From Glutamicibacter soli (GTDB lineage: Bacteria > Actinomycetota > Actinomycetes > Actinomycetales > Micrococcaceae): DNA of 64,000 nucleotides. Positions within the stretch are counted from its first letter, which is position 1, and each line of letters starts with the position of its first letter. The DNA lies in NCBI RefSeq assembly GCF_003309065.1, contig NZ_POAF01000001.1, positions 310,001 to 374,000 of the forward strand, given 5' to 3'. Below, piece after piece: positions 32,361-40,709 of the stretch. The position numbers were made by a program, and so were the translations under genes. The notes beneath the pieces are model-generated. The model saw only the letters and a program-made list of their open reading frames with translations, ran no database searches and was not told the DNA's origin.

Positions 32361-33529
32361 ATCACGCCTACATTATCGGCGCCGCGCGCACTCCGATTGT
32401 CCGCGCAGGCAAGGAGTTCACCCGGATCACCGCGGACAGGTTGCTCGGGACCGTGGTCGATGCGCTGCTGCAACGCACGGGCATTGCACCCCAGGCCGTG
32501 GACCATGTTTATGCCGGCAACGCCGCCGGACCGGGCGGGAACATTGCCCGGGTTGCGGCTCTCGCCTCGGCGCTGCCGCAGACGGTTCCGGCCACCAGCG
32601 TGGATGCGCAGTGCGCCAGCGGACTGGAATCCATCGCGGCGGCGGCGCGCATGATCCGCTGCGGCGAAGCGGACCTGGTGATTGCCGGAGGTGTTGAATC
32701 CGCGAGCACCGCGCCGTGGCGCGTGGAGAAGCAGACCGATCCCATGATGCAGCCGCGGCTCTATTCGCGGGCGCGCTTCACGCCAGTTCCCGATCCGGAC
32801 CCGGACATGGGAGTCGCGGCGGAGAATATCGCGCAGCGCTACGGCATCAGCCGGCAGCGGCAGGACAAGTTCGCGTTGGACAGCCACCGCAAGGCGCTGC
32901 AGGCCATGGAATCCGGGGCATTCAGCGCCGAGCTTGTGGGCATCCCGACTTCAGGCGGGCTGGTCGAGGCCGACACCTGCCCGCGCCCGGGGCTCACCCC
33001 GCGCAAGCTCGCAGCGCTCAAGCCCGCCTTCGTGCCTGGAGGCAGCGTCACAGCGGGCAACGCCTGCCCGATCAACGACGGCGCGGCCGCGGTCGTGCTG
33101 ACCAGCGAGCGGATGCTCGAACAGCTGGAACCTGACTTTGCCCTGCGCTACCTCGGCGCGGCCTCCGGAGCGAGCGATCCGGAAATCCTCGGCATGGCGG
33201 CGACGCCCGCCTACCGGAATCTGGTCCGCCTGCTCGGCGAGGATCCCACGCGCAGCGACGCGCTGATTGAATTCAATGAGGCGTTCGCGGTGCAGGCGCT
33301 GGCCTGCCTGGACGAATTGGGCATTGGCGAACACCGGGTGAACCGCCAAGGCGGAGCCTTGGCCCTCGGGCATCCCTACGGGGCCAGCGGAGCGGTCCTG
33401 GTCACCCGTTTATTCTGGCAGGCCCAGCAGGCCCCCACCCCGGGCCAGCGTGCCGTCGCGTTGATGGCCGCCGCAGGAGGCACCGGAAGCGCAGTCGCCT
33501 TCGAATCGATGCCCAGTAAGCAGGATTAG
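32357..33529 (+). CDS. Thiolase-family protein, YhfS-like, lacking the second catalytic cysteine
   Basis: A 390-residue thiolase-fold protein. The nucleophile loop VDAQCASGLE (Cys near residue 86), NEAFAVQAL and the GGALALGHPYGASGA histidine loop are conserved. At the C-terminal motif, where thiolases have Cys-x-Gly-Gly-Gly, the sequence is MAAAGGTGSA, so the base cysteine is replaced by alanine. Normal Claisen or thiolysis chemistry is therefore doubtful, and acyl-transfer, decarboxylase-like or hydrolytic chemistry is possible. It overlaps the ligase gene by 4 bp (ATGA) and is convergent with the sufT-like gene, sharing 4 bp at the stops. Confidence 0.88.
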   Translation: MNHAYIIGAARTPIVRAGKEFTRITADRLLGTVVDALLQRTGIAPQAVDHVYAGNAAGPGGNIARVAALASALPQTVPATSVDAQCASGLESIAAAARMIRCGEADLVIAGGVESASTAPWRVEKQTDPMMQPRLYSRARFTPVPDPDPDMGVAAENIAQRYGISRQRQDKFALDSHRKALQAMESGAFSAELVGIPTSGGLVEADTCPRPGLTPRKLAALKPAFVPGGSVTAGNACPINDGAAAVVLTSERMLEQLEPDFALRYLGAASGASDPEILGMAATPAYRNLVRLLGEDPTRSDALIEFNEAFAVQALACLDELGIGEHRVNRQGGALALGHPYGASGAVLVTRLFWQAQQAPTPGQRAVALMAAAGGTGSAVAFESMPSKQD

Positions 33530-33870
33530 AGGTTGAAGCCCAGCGCGCGCATCTGGTCGCGGCCGTCTTCGGTGATGTGTTCGGGGCTCCATGGCGGCAT
33601 CCAGACCCAGTTCAGGCGGTAGGCCTCGACGAGGCTCTGCAAGGCGTTTTCCACCTGGTCCTCGATGACCGGGGTCAGCGGGCAAGCCGCGCTGGTCAGC
33701 GTGATGTCGATGTCCAGGGCGCCGTCCTCGGCGAAGCGCAACCCGTACACGAGGCCCAGGTCAACGATGTTCACACCGAGTTCCGGGTCAATGACATCCC
33801 GCAACGCTTCTTCAATGTCCTCAATGGGCTTGGCAACCAGCTTGGCGGTTGCGTGCGTCGTTTCTGTCAC
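33526..33870 (-). CDS. MIP18/SufT-like iron-sulfur assembly factor (DUF59), paralogue 1
   Basis: A 114-residue DUF59-domain protein. DVIDPELGVNIVDLGLVYG and the conserved Cys in TSAACPLTP are the family hallmarks. The C-terminal LNWVWMPPWSPEHITEDGRDQMRALGF matches the second copy closely. SufT-type proteins assist Fe-S cluster maturation. It lies 212 bp downstream of the other paralogue, with a hairpin between them, and is probably a tandem duplicate at the end of the suf operon. Confidence 0.9.
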   Translation of the reverse strand: MTETTHATAKLVAKPIEDIEEALRDVIDPELGVNIVDLGLVYGLRFAEDGALDIDITLTSAACPLTPVIEDQVENALQSLVEAYRLNWVWMPPWSPEHITEDGRDQMRALGFNL

Positions 33871-34031
33871 GATTCTCTCCCCTGTCGCACTCTATGTGAG
33901 CTAGCCCTCACTGGAATACAGGGAACTATACGCACGGCTTCGCGCCGCCTGCCACCGCCAGTCCCACTGAGTCGAAATGGGCAGAGATTTTGCCCCTGCA
34001 GCCGTACCGCGAGCCGACAGCAGATGGCAAT

Positions 34032-34065
34032 AGGCGCCGCACGAAACGAAATTCGTGCGGCGCCT
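34032..34065. terminator. Hairpin between the two sufT-like genes
   Basis: Perfect 13-bp stem, AGGCGCCGCACGA at 34032-34044 with 34053-34065, and an 8-nt loop. It would end or attenuate suf transcription before the duplicate. The T-run is weak on the minus strand. Confidence 0.65.
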
Positions 34066-34082
34066 TTGTGGCTCAGCTGTGA

Positions 34083-34427
34083 CTAGATGTTGAACCCGAG
34101 GGCTCGCATCTGGTCGCGTCCGTCATCGGTGATCCGTTCAGGACCCCAAGGCGGCATCCAGACCCAGTTCAACCGGTGATCGTCGACGACGCTCTCCAAC
34201 GCGGAGGCTACCTGCTCCTCGATGATGTCGGTCAGCGGGCAGGCGGCGGTGGTCAGGGTGAGGTCCAGGACCAGCGCGCCGTCTTCGGCGTACTTCAATC
34301 CGTAGAGCAGCCCCAGGTCGACAATGTTGACTCCGAGTTCCGGGTCAATGACGTCCTTCAGTGCTTCTTCGACGTCCTCCAGCGGAGTAGTCGTGGAGCC
34401 CTTGCTCTGTTCCGTAGCTTCGCTCAT
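34083..34427 (-). CDS. sufT: MIP18/SufT-like iron-sulfur assembly factor (DUF59), paralogue 2
   Basis: A 114-residue DUF59 protein with DVIDPELGVNIVDLGLLYG, the conserved Cys in TTAACPLTD, and the same C-terminal PPWGPERITDDGRDQMRALGF as its neighbour. It lies 14 bp after sufC and is the canonical last gene of the actinobacterial suf operon. The two copies differ mostly in the N-terminal 15 residues and surface positions, so both are probably functional. Confidence 0.93.
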   Translation of the reverse strand: MSEATEQSKGSTTTPLEDVEEALKDVIDPELGVNIVDLGLLYGLKYAEDGALVLDLTLTTAACPLTDIIEEQVASALESVVDDHRLNWVWMPPWGPERITDDGRDQMRALGFNI

Positions 34428-34441
34428 GGGAACTTTCCTAA

Positions 34442-35200
34442 CTAGGCGTTGACGTTCAGGTAACGGTCGTAGCCTTCTTCTTCCAGGCGGTCGGCAAGCT
34501 CCGGGCCGCCCTGTTCAGCGATCTTGCCATCCACGAACACGTGCACGAAGTCCGGCTTGATGTAGCGCAGGATGCGGGTGTAGTGGGTGATCAGCAGGGT
34601 GCCCATCTGGTTCTCCTCCTGGGCGCGGTTGACGCCCTCGGAGACGATCTTCAGTGCGTCGACGTCCAGGCCGGAGTCGGTCTCGTCCAGCACGGCGAAC
34701 TTCGGCTTGAACAGTTCCAGCTGCAGGATCTCGACGCGCTTCTTCTCGCCGCCCGAGAAGCCCTCGTTCACGTTGCGCTGTGCGAAGTCGGCATCGATCT
34801 TCAGCTTGCCCATGGCTTCCTTGACGTCCTTGGTCCAGGTACGCAGCTTCGGGGCTTCGCCGTCGATAGCGGTCTTGGCGGTGCGCAGGAAGTTGGTCAT
34901 GGTCACGCCCGGAACCTCGACCGGGTACTGCATGGCCAGGAACAGGCCTGCCTTGGCGCGCTCGTCAACGCTCATCTCCAGCACGTCTTCGCCGTCCAGG
35001 GTGATCGAACCACTGGTGACGTTGTAGCGCGGGTGACCGGCGATGGTCGACGCCAGGGTCGACTTGCCCGAACCGTTGGGGCCCATGATTGCGTGGGTCT
35101 CATTGGTGTTGATGGTCAGGGTTACACCCTTGAGGATTTCCTTGGAGCCCTGCTCGGTGTCGATCGAGACGTGCAGGTCCTTGATTTCCAGAGTAGACAT
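34442..35200 (-). CDS. sufC: Fe-S cluster assembly ATPase SufC
   Basis: A 252-residue ABC-type ATPase of the SufBCD scaffold, located in the cytoplasm. Walker A GPNGSGKS is at 40-47, the signature is FSGGEKKR, Walker B is AVLDETDSGLD, and TLLITHYTRIL carries the switch His. ATP hydrolysis drives conformational change in SufB-SufD during cluster assembly. It lies 45 bp downstream of sufD. Confidence 0.97.
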   Translation of the reverse strand: MSTLEIKDLHVSIDTEQGSKEILKGVTLTINTNETHAIMGPNGSGKSTLASTIAGHPRYNVTSGSITLDGEDVLEMSVDERAKAGLFLAMQYPVEVPGVTMTNFLRTAKTAIDGEAPKLRTWTKDVKEAMGKLKIDADFAQRNVNEGFSGGEKKRVEILQLELFKPKFAVLDETDSGLDVDALKIVSEGVNRAQEENQMGTLLITHYTRILRYIKPDFVHVFVDGKIAEQGGPELADRLEEEGYDRYLNVNA

Positions 35201-35245
35201 ACGTCGTTCCGTTTCTTTCTAAAAGCTGATGAAGACAGGCACTGA

Positions 35246-36526
35246 CTAGTTGTCAGTTGCAGCCAGTTCGGATTCGATGGTCTCGGTCAGACGCTCCTGC
35301 AGAGCTTCGTCGCCGATCTGCTGAACGATTTCGTTCAGGAAGCCGCGAACCACCAGGCGGCGTGCGGTCTTCTCGTCGATGCCGCGGGCCATCAGGTAGA
35401 ACAGGTGCTCATCGTCGAAACGGCCGGTGGTCGATGCATGTCCCGCACCGTCGATCAAGCCGGTTTCGATTTCCAGGTTCGGCACCGAGTCGGCGCGTGC
35501 GCCGTCGGTCAGCACCAGGTTGCGGTTCGCTTCGTAGGAGTCGGTGCCCACGGCGGCCTTCTGGATCAGCACGTCGCCGACCCATACGGTGTGCGCGTCC
35601 TTGCCCTGCAGCGCACCCTTGTAGAGCACGTTGGACTTGCAGTTGGCCACGGCGTGGTCAACGAACAGGCGGTGCTCCTGGTGCTGGCCGGCATCGGCGA
35701 AGTACAGGCCGTACAGCTCGATCTCGGCGCGTTCGCCGGTGAAGCGTGCCGACGGGTTCACGCGCACCAGGTCGCCACCGAAGGTGACGGCGATGTGCTT
35801 GAACGATGCACCGGCGGCAACCAGCGCCTGCTGCGAGGAAGCATGGACGGCGTCGTTCTCCCAGGCCTGCAGCGAGATCACGGTCAGGCGGGCGTCGGCA
35901 CGGACATCGAATTCGATGTTCTGCGCCAGCACGGCGGAGCCGACGTGGTCCAGGATGATGGTTGCTTCGGTGTTCTCCTCGGCAACCACGATGATGTGCT
36001 GGGCGGCGGCATCCAGCGACTCGCCGGTGATGCGCAGGGTGGCCTGCACGCCTTCGGCGCCCTTCGGAACGGTGACGACCTGCGAGCTGGAAGCGTACTT
36101 CCAGGCGTTGGCCGAGACGCGGTCATCCGGGGTGTGGGCGATGCCGTTGAGCACGTCATCGGCGGCGACCTCGGTCAGCACGACTGCATCGCTGCCGGTC
36201 AGCTCGACCTTCGGGGCGACACCGGTCAGCTCGTCGGTGTGCAGGCCCTTCAGGCGCTTGAGCGGGGTGAAGCGCCAGTCCTCTTCGCGGCCGGTCAGCT
36301 TGGCGAAGTCCTCGACGTTGTAGCTGGTCAGACGGCCTGCACGCGAGGAGTCCGGAACGCCTACGCCGCCGCCGTGGCTGTGCGCCTTCGATGAAGCGCC
36401 GCCCAGCGGGGAGCCGTTGGAGTCGTTGATCGGCGAAAGGTTTTCGCCCTCTTCGGTGAAACCGGGAATCGATGGTGCGCCGATGCGCGACTTCTCTTCC
36501 GGGATATGGGTGGTGGTCTCCGACAT
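35246..36526 (-). CDS. sufD: Fe-S cluster assembly protein SufD
   Basis: A 426-residue beta-helix scaffold protein partnering SufB. The N-terminal part (about 1-110) is variable and contains LTGREEDWRFTPL, typical of SufD. The C-terminal core contains the conserved His region (LFVDHAVANCKSNVLYKGAL) and the SufB/D ending GHASTTGRFDDEHLFYLMARGIDE. It follows sufB by 2 bp. Confidence 0.96.
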   Translation of the reverse strand: MSETTTHIPEEKSRIGAPSIPGFTEEGENLSPINDSNGSPLGGASSKAHSHGGGVGVPDSSRAGRLTSYNVEDFAKLTGREEDWRFTPLKRLKGLHTDELTGVAPKVELTGSDAVVLTEVAADDVLNGIAHTPDDRVSANAWKYASSSQVVTVPKGAEGVQATLRITGESLDAAAQHIIVVAEENTEATIILDHVGSAVLAQNIEFDVRADARLTVISLQAWENDAVHASSQQALVAAGASFKHIAVTFGGDLVRVNPSARFTGERAEIELYGLYFADAGQHQEHRLFVDHAVANCKSNVLYKGALQGKDAHTVWVGDVLIQKAAVGTDSYEANRNLVLTDGARADSVPNLEIETGLIDGAGHASTTGRFDDEHLFYLMARGIDEKTARRLVVRGFLNEIVQQIGDEALQERLTETIESELAATDN

Positions 36527-36528
36527 TC

Positions 36529-37989
36529 TTAGCCGACCGATCCTTCCATCTGAAGTTCAATAAGGCGGTTCAGTTCCAGCGCGTATTCCATTGGCAGTTC
36601 GCGCGCGATCGGCTCGACGAAGCCGCGCACGATCATTGCCATGGCCTCGTCCTCGGCCAGGCCGCGGGACTGCAGGTAGAACAGCTGTTCCTCGGAAACG
36701 CGGGAAACGGTTGCCTCATGGCCCATGGTCACGTCGTCCTCGCGGACGTCGATGTACGGGTAGGTATCCGAACGCGAAATCTGGTCAACCAGCAGCGCGT
36801 CGCAGACGACCGAGTTCTTGGTGCCCTTGGCGCCTTCCTGCACCTGGACCAGGCCGCGGTACGCCGAGCGGCCGCCGTTGCGGGCTACCGACTTGGCCAC
36901 GATGGCGCTGGAGGTGTTCGGGGCGATGTGGACCATCTTCGAACCGGTGTCCTGGTGCTGGCCCTCGCCGGCGAAGGCGATGGACAGGGTCTCGCCCTTG
37001 GCGTGCTCGCCGACCAGGTAGACGGCCGGGTACTTCATGGTGACCTTGGAACCGATGTTGCCATCGACCCATTCCATGGTGGCGCCCTCTTCGCAGACGG
37101 CGCGCTTGGTCACCAGGTTGTACACGTTGTTCGACCAGTTCTGGATCGTGGTGTAGCGAACGCGGGCGTTCTTCTTCACGACGATCTCGACCACTGCGGA
37201 GTGCAGCGAGTCGGACTGGTAGATCGGGGCGGTGCAACCCTCGATGTAGTGGACGTAGGAGCCCTCGTCGGCGATGATCAGGGTGCGCTCGAACTGACCC
37301 ATGTTTTCCGTGTTGATGCGGAAGTAGGCCTGCAGCGGGATCTCCACGTGGACGCCCTTCGGGACGTACACGAAGGAACCGCCCGACCAGGTCGCGGTGT
37401 TCAGCGAAGCGAACTTGTTGTCGCCAGCCGGAATAACCGAACCGAAGTACTCCTTGAAGATATCTTCGTGTTCCTTCAGGCCGGTGTCGGTGTCAAGGAA
37501 GATAACGCCCTGGGCCTCAAGGTCCTCACGCAGCTGGTGGTAGACGACCTCGGACTCGTACTGCGCGGCAACACCGGAAACCAGACGCTGCTTCTCAGCC
37601 TCCGGGATACCCAGCTTGTCGTAGGTGTTCTTGATGTCCTCGGGCAGGTCGTCCCAGCTGGTGGCCTGCTTCTCGGTGGAACGCACGAAGTACTTGATGT
37701 TGTCGAAGTCGATGCCCGAGAGGTCTGGACCCCAGGTCGGCATCGGCTTGCGGTCGAAGTACTTCAGTGCCTTCTGGCGGAGGTTCAGCATCCATTCCGG
37801 CTCGTTCTTCAGAGCGGAGATGTTAGCTACTACATCCTTGTCGACACCGCGGCGCGCGTTGGCTCCGGCGTCGTTCTTATCGGCCCAGCCGAATTCGTAA
37901 TTACCGATTCCCTGGAGTTCAGGGTTCTTTTCCAGAATCTCGGAAATTACACCTGGGTCTGCAGACTCCTGTGCAATCTGATCCGTCAT
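36529..37989 (-). CDS. sufB: Fe-S cluster assembly scaffold protein SufB
   Basis: A 486-residue scaffold on which the nascent cluster is built. The core contains [12 protein letters not shown] (conserved Cys), [20 protein letters not shown] and the closing [26 protein letters not shown]. No intein is present, unlike the mycobacterial SufB. It overlaps sufR by 4 bp at the start. No sufS or sufU gene is in this window, so the sulfur donor must be encoded elsewhere. Confidence 0.97.
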   Translation of the reverse strand: MTDQIAQESADPGVISEILEKNPELQGIGNYEFGWADKNDAGANARRGVDKDVVANISALKNEPEWMLNLRQKALKYFDRKPMPTWGPDLSGIDFDNIKYFVRSTEKQATSWDDLPEDIKNTYDKLGIPEAEKQRLVSGVAAQYESEVVYHQLREDLEAQGVIFLDTDTGLKEHEDIFKEYFGSVIPAGDNKFASLNTATWSGGSFVYVPKGVHVEIPLQAYFRINTENMGQFERTLIIADEGSYVHYIEGCTAPIYQSDSLHSAVVEIVVKKNARVRYTTIQNWSNNVYNLVTKRAVCEEGATMEWVDGNIGSKVTMKYPAVYLVGEHAKGETLSIAFAGEGQHQDTGSKMVHIAPNTSSAIVAKSVARNGGRSAYRGLVQVQEGAKGTKNSVVCDALLVDQISRSDTYPYIDVREDDVTMGHEATVSRVSEEQLFYLQSRGLAEDEAMAMIVRGFVEPIARELPMEYALELNRLIELQMEGSVG

Positions 37990-38771
37990 CGCGGCCTCTC
38001 CTGCTTCGTGAACTGAATTCGAGTTCTCTTCTCGGCGCGCATTGGCGCCTTTTCACGCCCCACAGGGATGTGGGTCGTGCACACGTGTCCGCCTCCGGCC
38101 AAGGTTGAGAGCCTACGCACATCAACCCCGATCAAGCGGGCGAACATTTCGGTTTCCATGTCGCAAAACACCGGAAACTCCCGTGCCAAGTCTTGTATTG
38201 GGCAGTGCCCCTGGCAAAGCTGGACGCTATGCATCAGGGCCGTAGCCACCTTGGTGTCGACCTTGCGGGTGTACCCGACAAAGCCGTCCGTGCTGAGCAG
38301 TTCGCTCAAAACGTCAGCCCGGGCTTCCAGGCCTTCCACGCCGGCCAGGGCCTTGGCGTAGCGGTCTTCCATCGCCGCAAACCGATCGCGGGCAAACTTG
38401 CGGATCGCATCCTCGCCGGCTGCCTCACCGAGCACCTTCAGTGCATCGGTGGCGATTTCCAAGTAATCGTTGCCAAGCTTGGCCTGCCCTCGGTGCGAGA
38501 GCACGTATCTGCGGGACGGGCGGCCAGCACCCGTCTTCTGGTTGGCCACGAGCTTTACCTCGACGAGCCCTGCCTTGGACAGGGCGTCAAGATGACGGCG
38601 GACCGCCGCGGGTGTGAAGCCAAGCTTGCTGCCAAGCTCGGCTGCACTGACCGGCCCATCTTCGAGAACAGCGTTCAGGACCCGGTCGCGCGTGCGTTCC
38701 TCTGTATCACCCGCAGCGCCGGCGACGACGCTGGTCGAGCTACTCACTGAGTTTGAATTAGATGAATACAC
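37986..38771 (-). CDS. sufR: SufR-type Fe-S sensing transcriptional regulator
   Basis: A regulator of about 261 residues. The winged helix (about 30-70) includes [26 protein letters not shown]. The C-terminal cluster-binding cysteines are C186, C190, C203 and C231, in the order CQGHC, FC and HVC, as in actinobacterial SufR proteins that hold a [4Fe-4S] cluster. It represses the suf operon when cluster supply is adequate. The reading frame begins with GTG at 38771; another GTG eight codons later is possible, and neither has a clear ribosome-binding site. A 20-bp palindrome 34 bp upstream is a candidate autoregulatory operator. Confidence 0.93.
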   Translation of the reverse strand: MYSSNSNSVSSSTSVVAGAAGDTEERTRDRVLNAVLEDGPVSAAELGSKLGFTPAAVRRHLDALSKAGLVEVKLVANQKTGAGRPSRRYVLSHRGQAKLGNDYLEIATDALKVLGEAAGEDAIRKFARDRFAAMEDRYAKALAGVEGLEARADVLSELLSTDGFVGYTRKVDTKVATALMHSVQLCQGHCPIQDLAREFPVFCDMETEMFARLIGVDVRRLSTLAGGGHVCTTHIPVGREKAPMRAEKRTRIQFTKQERPR

Positions 38772-38804
38772 AACACAATCATGCGTATATTTTCGCGATC
38801 AGTC

Positions 38805-38824
38805 TAGTAAGGAAGGACTTACTA
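38805..38824. promoter_or_regulatory. Candidate SufR operator palindrome
   Basis: TAGTAAG-N6-CTTACTA at 38805-38824 is a perfect 7-bp inverted repeat. The half-site spacing of 6 matches the geometry of known SufR sites such as CAAC-N6-GTTG in cyanobacteria. It lies 34 bp upstream of the sufR start. Confidence 0.5.
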
Positions 38825-38954
38825 AGGACGGGCTTTCCCGCCTAGAAGATACGCGGTTTTCGAACTGCTTCTAACATATTCAATTCTCTCGCGTTGGCGC
38901 CGACAACTCGAGTGATGGTGACCAACCACTCAGGCTGGAGAGTTCGACATGACG

Positions 38955-38970
38955 TAGAATGCTGTGGTGT
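38955..38970 (+). promoter_or_regulatory. -10 element adjacent to a GTG start: likely leaderless transcript
   Basis: TAGAAT at 38955-38960 lies 6 nt before GTG 38967, so transcription would start at or next to the start codon. There is no Shine-Dalgarno sequence in front of GTG. Confidence 0.5.
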
Positions 38971-39920
38971 CTTCTGTAACCCCCAGCCTCGTCATTAATG
39001 AGCTGGCCAAAGATTTAGGTCCAGTTCCGGCCCTGGATAATCGCATGCTGCGAGTCCTGGAATCGGTCTCGCTCAAGGCCTACCCGGGGCAAATCACCAC
39101 GCTGCTGGGCTCCAACGGCGCCGGCAAGTCCACGACCCTGGCCTGCGCCCAGGGACTGATGCGTCCGGATGGCGGTTCCATCGAACTGCTGGGCCAGGAC
39201 CCCTACGGCGACAACCCGGAACTTCGGGCACGCGTCGGCGTCATGCTGCAGGACGGCGGGCTCCCCCCGTCGATGCGGCCGGTGCCGCTGCTGCGCCATG
39301 TCGCTTCGCTCTACCGGAACCCGGTGGACATCGACGCGTTGATCCAACGCCTGGATCTGGAATCCTTCGGATCGCGTAATATTCGCCGCCTCTCGGGCGG
39401 CCAGAAGCAGCGGGTGGCATTGGCTCTGGCCCTGGCCGGAGATCCGGAAGTGCTGTTCCTCGACGAACCGAGCGCCGGACTCGATCCGCAGTCCCGGCAA
39501 GTCGTTTTCGACCTGATCTCGGAGCTGCGCGACGCCGGCAAGGCGATCGTGCTGACCACGCACCTCATGGATGACGCGCAGCGCCTGAGCGATTACGTGT
39601 ACATCATCGACAAGGGCTGCACCGTTGCGCAGGGCACCGTCTCGGAGCTCATCGCCAGGGCGGAAGAGGGCCACGATGCACGTCCGGTCTCATTCAGCGC
39701 CACTGCAGGGCTCGCACTCCCCCAACCACCGCTTGGCCTGTACCTTGCGGAGACCTCGGCCGGACAGTACCGCTTGGACGGCGTGACGACCCCCGAACAC
39801 CTGAACTGGCTGACCAGCTGGTGGGCCAGGGAATCGATCCTGCCGACCCAATTGAACTTGCAGTCACGCAGCTTGGAAGATGTTTTCCTCGAGTTTGCGC
39901 AGAAGGAGGAACAGGCATGA
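38967..39920 (+). CDS. ABC transporter ATP-binding protein (ABC-2 export type)
   Basis: A 317-residue ATPase. Walker A GSNGAGKST is near residue 49, the signature is LSGGQKQR, Walker B is VLFLDEPSAGLD, and the switch region is IVLTTHLMDDAQ. A C-terminal accessory domain of about 90 residues ends in SLEDVFLEFA, typical of multidrug/antibiotic-type ABC-2 exporters. The start is one of two adjacent GTG codons (38964 or 38967). The gene overlaps its permease by 4 bp. The suf/ABC pair/ctaA order is conserved in actinobacteria (Rv1456c-Rv1460 region), but the substrate is unknown. Confidence 0.93.
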   Translation: MSSVTPSLVINELAKDLGPVPALDNRMLRVLESVSLKAYPGQITTLLGSNGAGKSTTLACAQGLMRPDGGSIELLGQDPYGDNPELRARVGVMLQDGGLPPSMRPVPLLRHVASLYRNPVDIDALIQRLDLESFGSRNIRRLSGGQKQRVALALALAGDPEVLFLDEPSAGLDPQSRQVVFDLISELRDAGKAIVLTTHLMDDAQRLSDYVYIIDKGCTVAQGTVSELIARAEEGHDARPVSFSATAGLALPQPPLGLYLAETSAGQYRLDGVTTPEHLNWLTSWWARESILPTQLNLQSRSLEDVFLEFAQKEEQA

Positions 39921-40678
39921 CCCAGGTCAGCACCGAGTCCAACGCGGTTTCACCGCTCAAGCGCATCCTGATCCAGGGCAAGTACGAAGCGCTCCAGATG
40001 CTCAGCAACGGCGAGCAGCTGATCCTGGCCGTGGTCATGCCGATGATCGCCCTCTTTGTCCTGACGTTCACGGATCTGATTTCGGATATCGCCGAGCGCA
40101 CCATTGATGCAGCGGTGCCCGGAGTCCTGGCGTTGTGCGTCATTTCCACCGCATTCACCGGCCAGGGCATCGGCACCGGGTTCGACCGCCGCTATGGGGT
40201 GCTGAGAATGTTCTCCACCACCCCGCTGGGCAAAACAGGACTCATTTTCGGCAAGGTCATCGCCGTGCTGACCGTGCTGGTGATCCAGGCGGTCCTGATC
40301 AGCGCCGTGGCGCTGCTGCTGGGCTGGCAGCCGAATCCCTGGGGCATTATTCCCGGGATCCTCTTCCTGCTCCTGGGCGCCGCGGCCTTCACCTCCCTGG
40401 GTTTGCTGATCGCCGGAACCGTCCGCCCGGAAGCGACGCTGGCCATCACCAACCTGGCCTGGATCCTGCTCGCAGGCGCCGGCGGCGTCCTCTATCCGCT
40501 GAGCATGGCCCCGGAATGGCTGCAGCCCACCTTGAGCGCACTGCCGTCGGCAGCCCTGGGCGATGCCATGCGCGATGCACTGATCGACGGGCACTTCAAT
40601 TCTCCCGGACTGATCTTCCTGGTGCTGTGGGCCGCTGCCGGCTCATTCGCTGCTATCAAGAAGTTCAAATGGAACTAA
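39917..40678 (+). CDS. ABC-2 type transporter permease
   Basis: A 253-residue membrane protein with about six hydrophobic segments. The region RRYGVLRMFSTTPLGKTGLIFGKV is the typical cytoplasmic coupling segment of ABC-2 permeases. ATG 39917 overlaps the ATPase stop (ATGA), and the longer upstream open frame is the ATPase gene read in another frame. It sits 31 bp upstream of ctaA on the same strand, hinting at cotranscription with haem A synthesis. Confidence 0.92.
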   Translation: MTQVSTESNAVSPLKRILIQGKYEALQMLSNGEQLILAVVMPMIALFVLTFTDLISDIAERTIDAAVPGVLALCVISTAFTGQGIGTGFDRRYGVLRMFSTTPLGKTGLIFGKVIAVLTVLVIQAVLISAVALLLGWQPNPWGIIPGILFLLLGAAAFTSLGLLIAGTVRPEATLAITNLAWILLAGAGGVLYPLSMAPEWLQPTLSALPSAALGDAMRDALIDGHFNSPGLIFLVLWAAAGSFAAIKKFKWN

Positions 40679-40709
40679 CCACCACACCAAGCCAAAAGGG
40701 ATGATTCTC

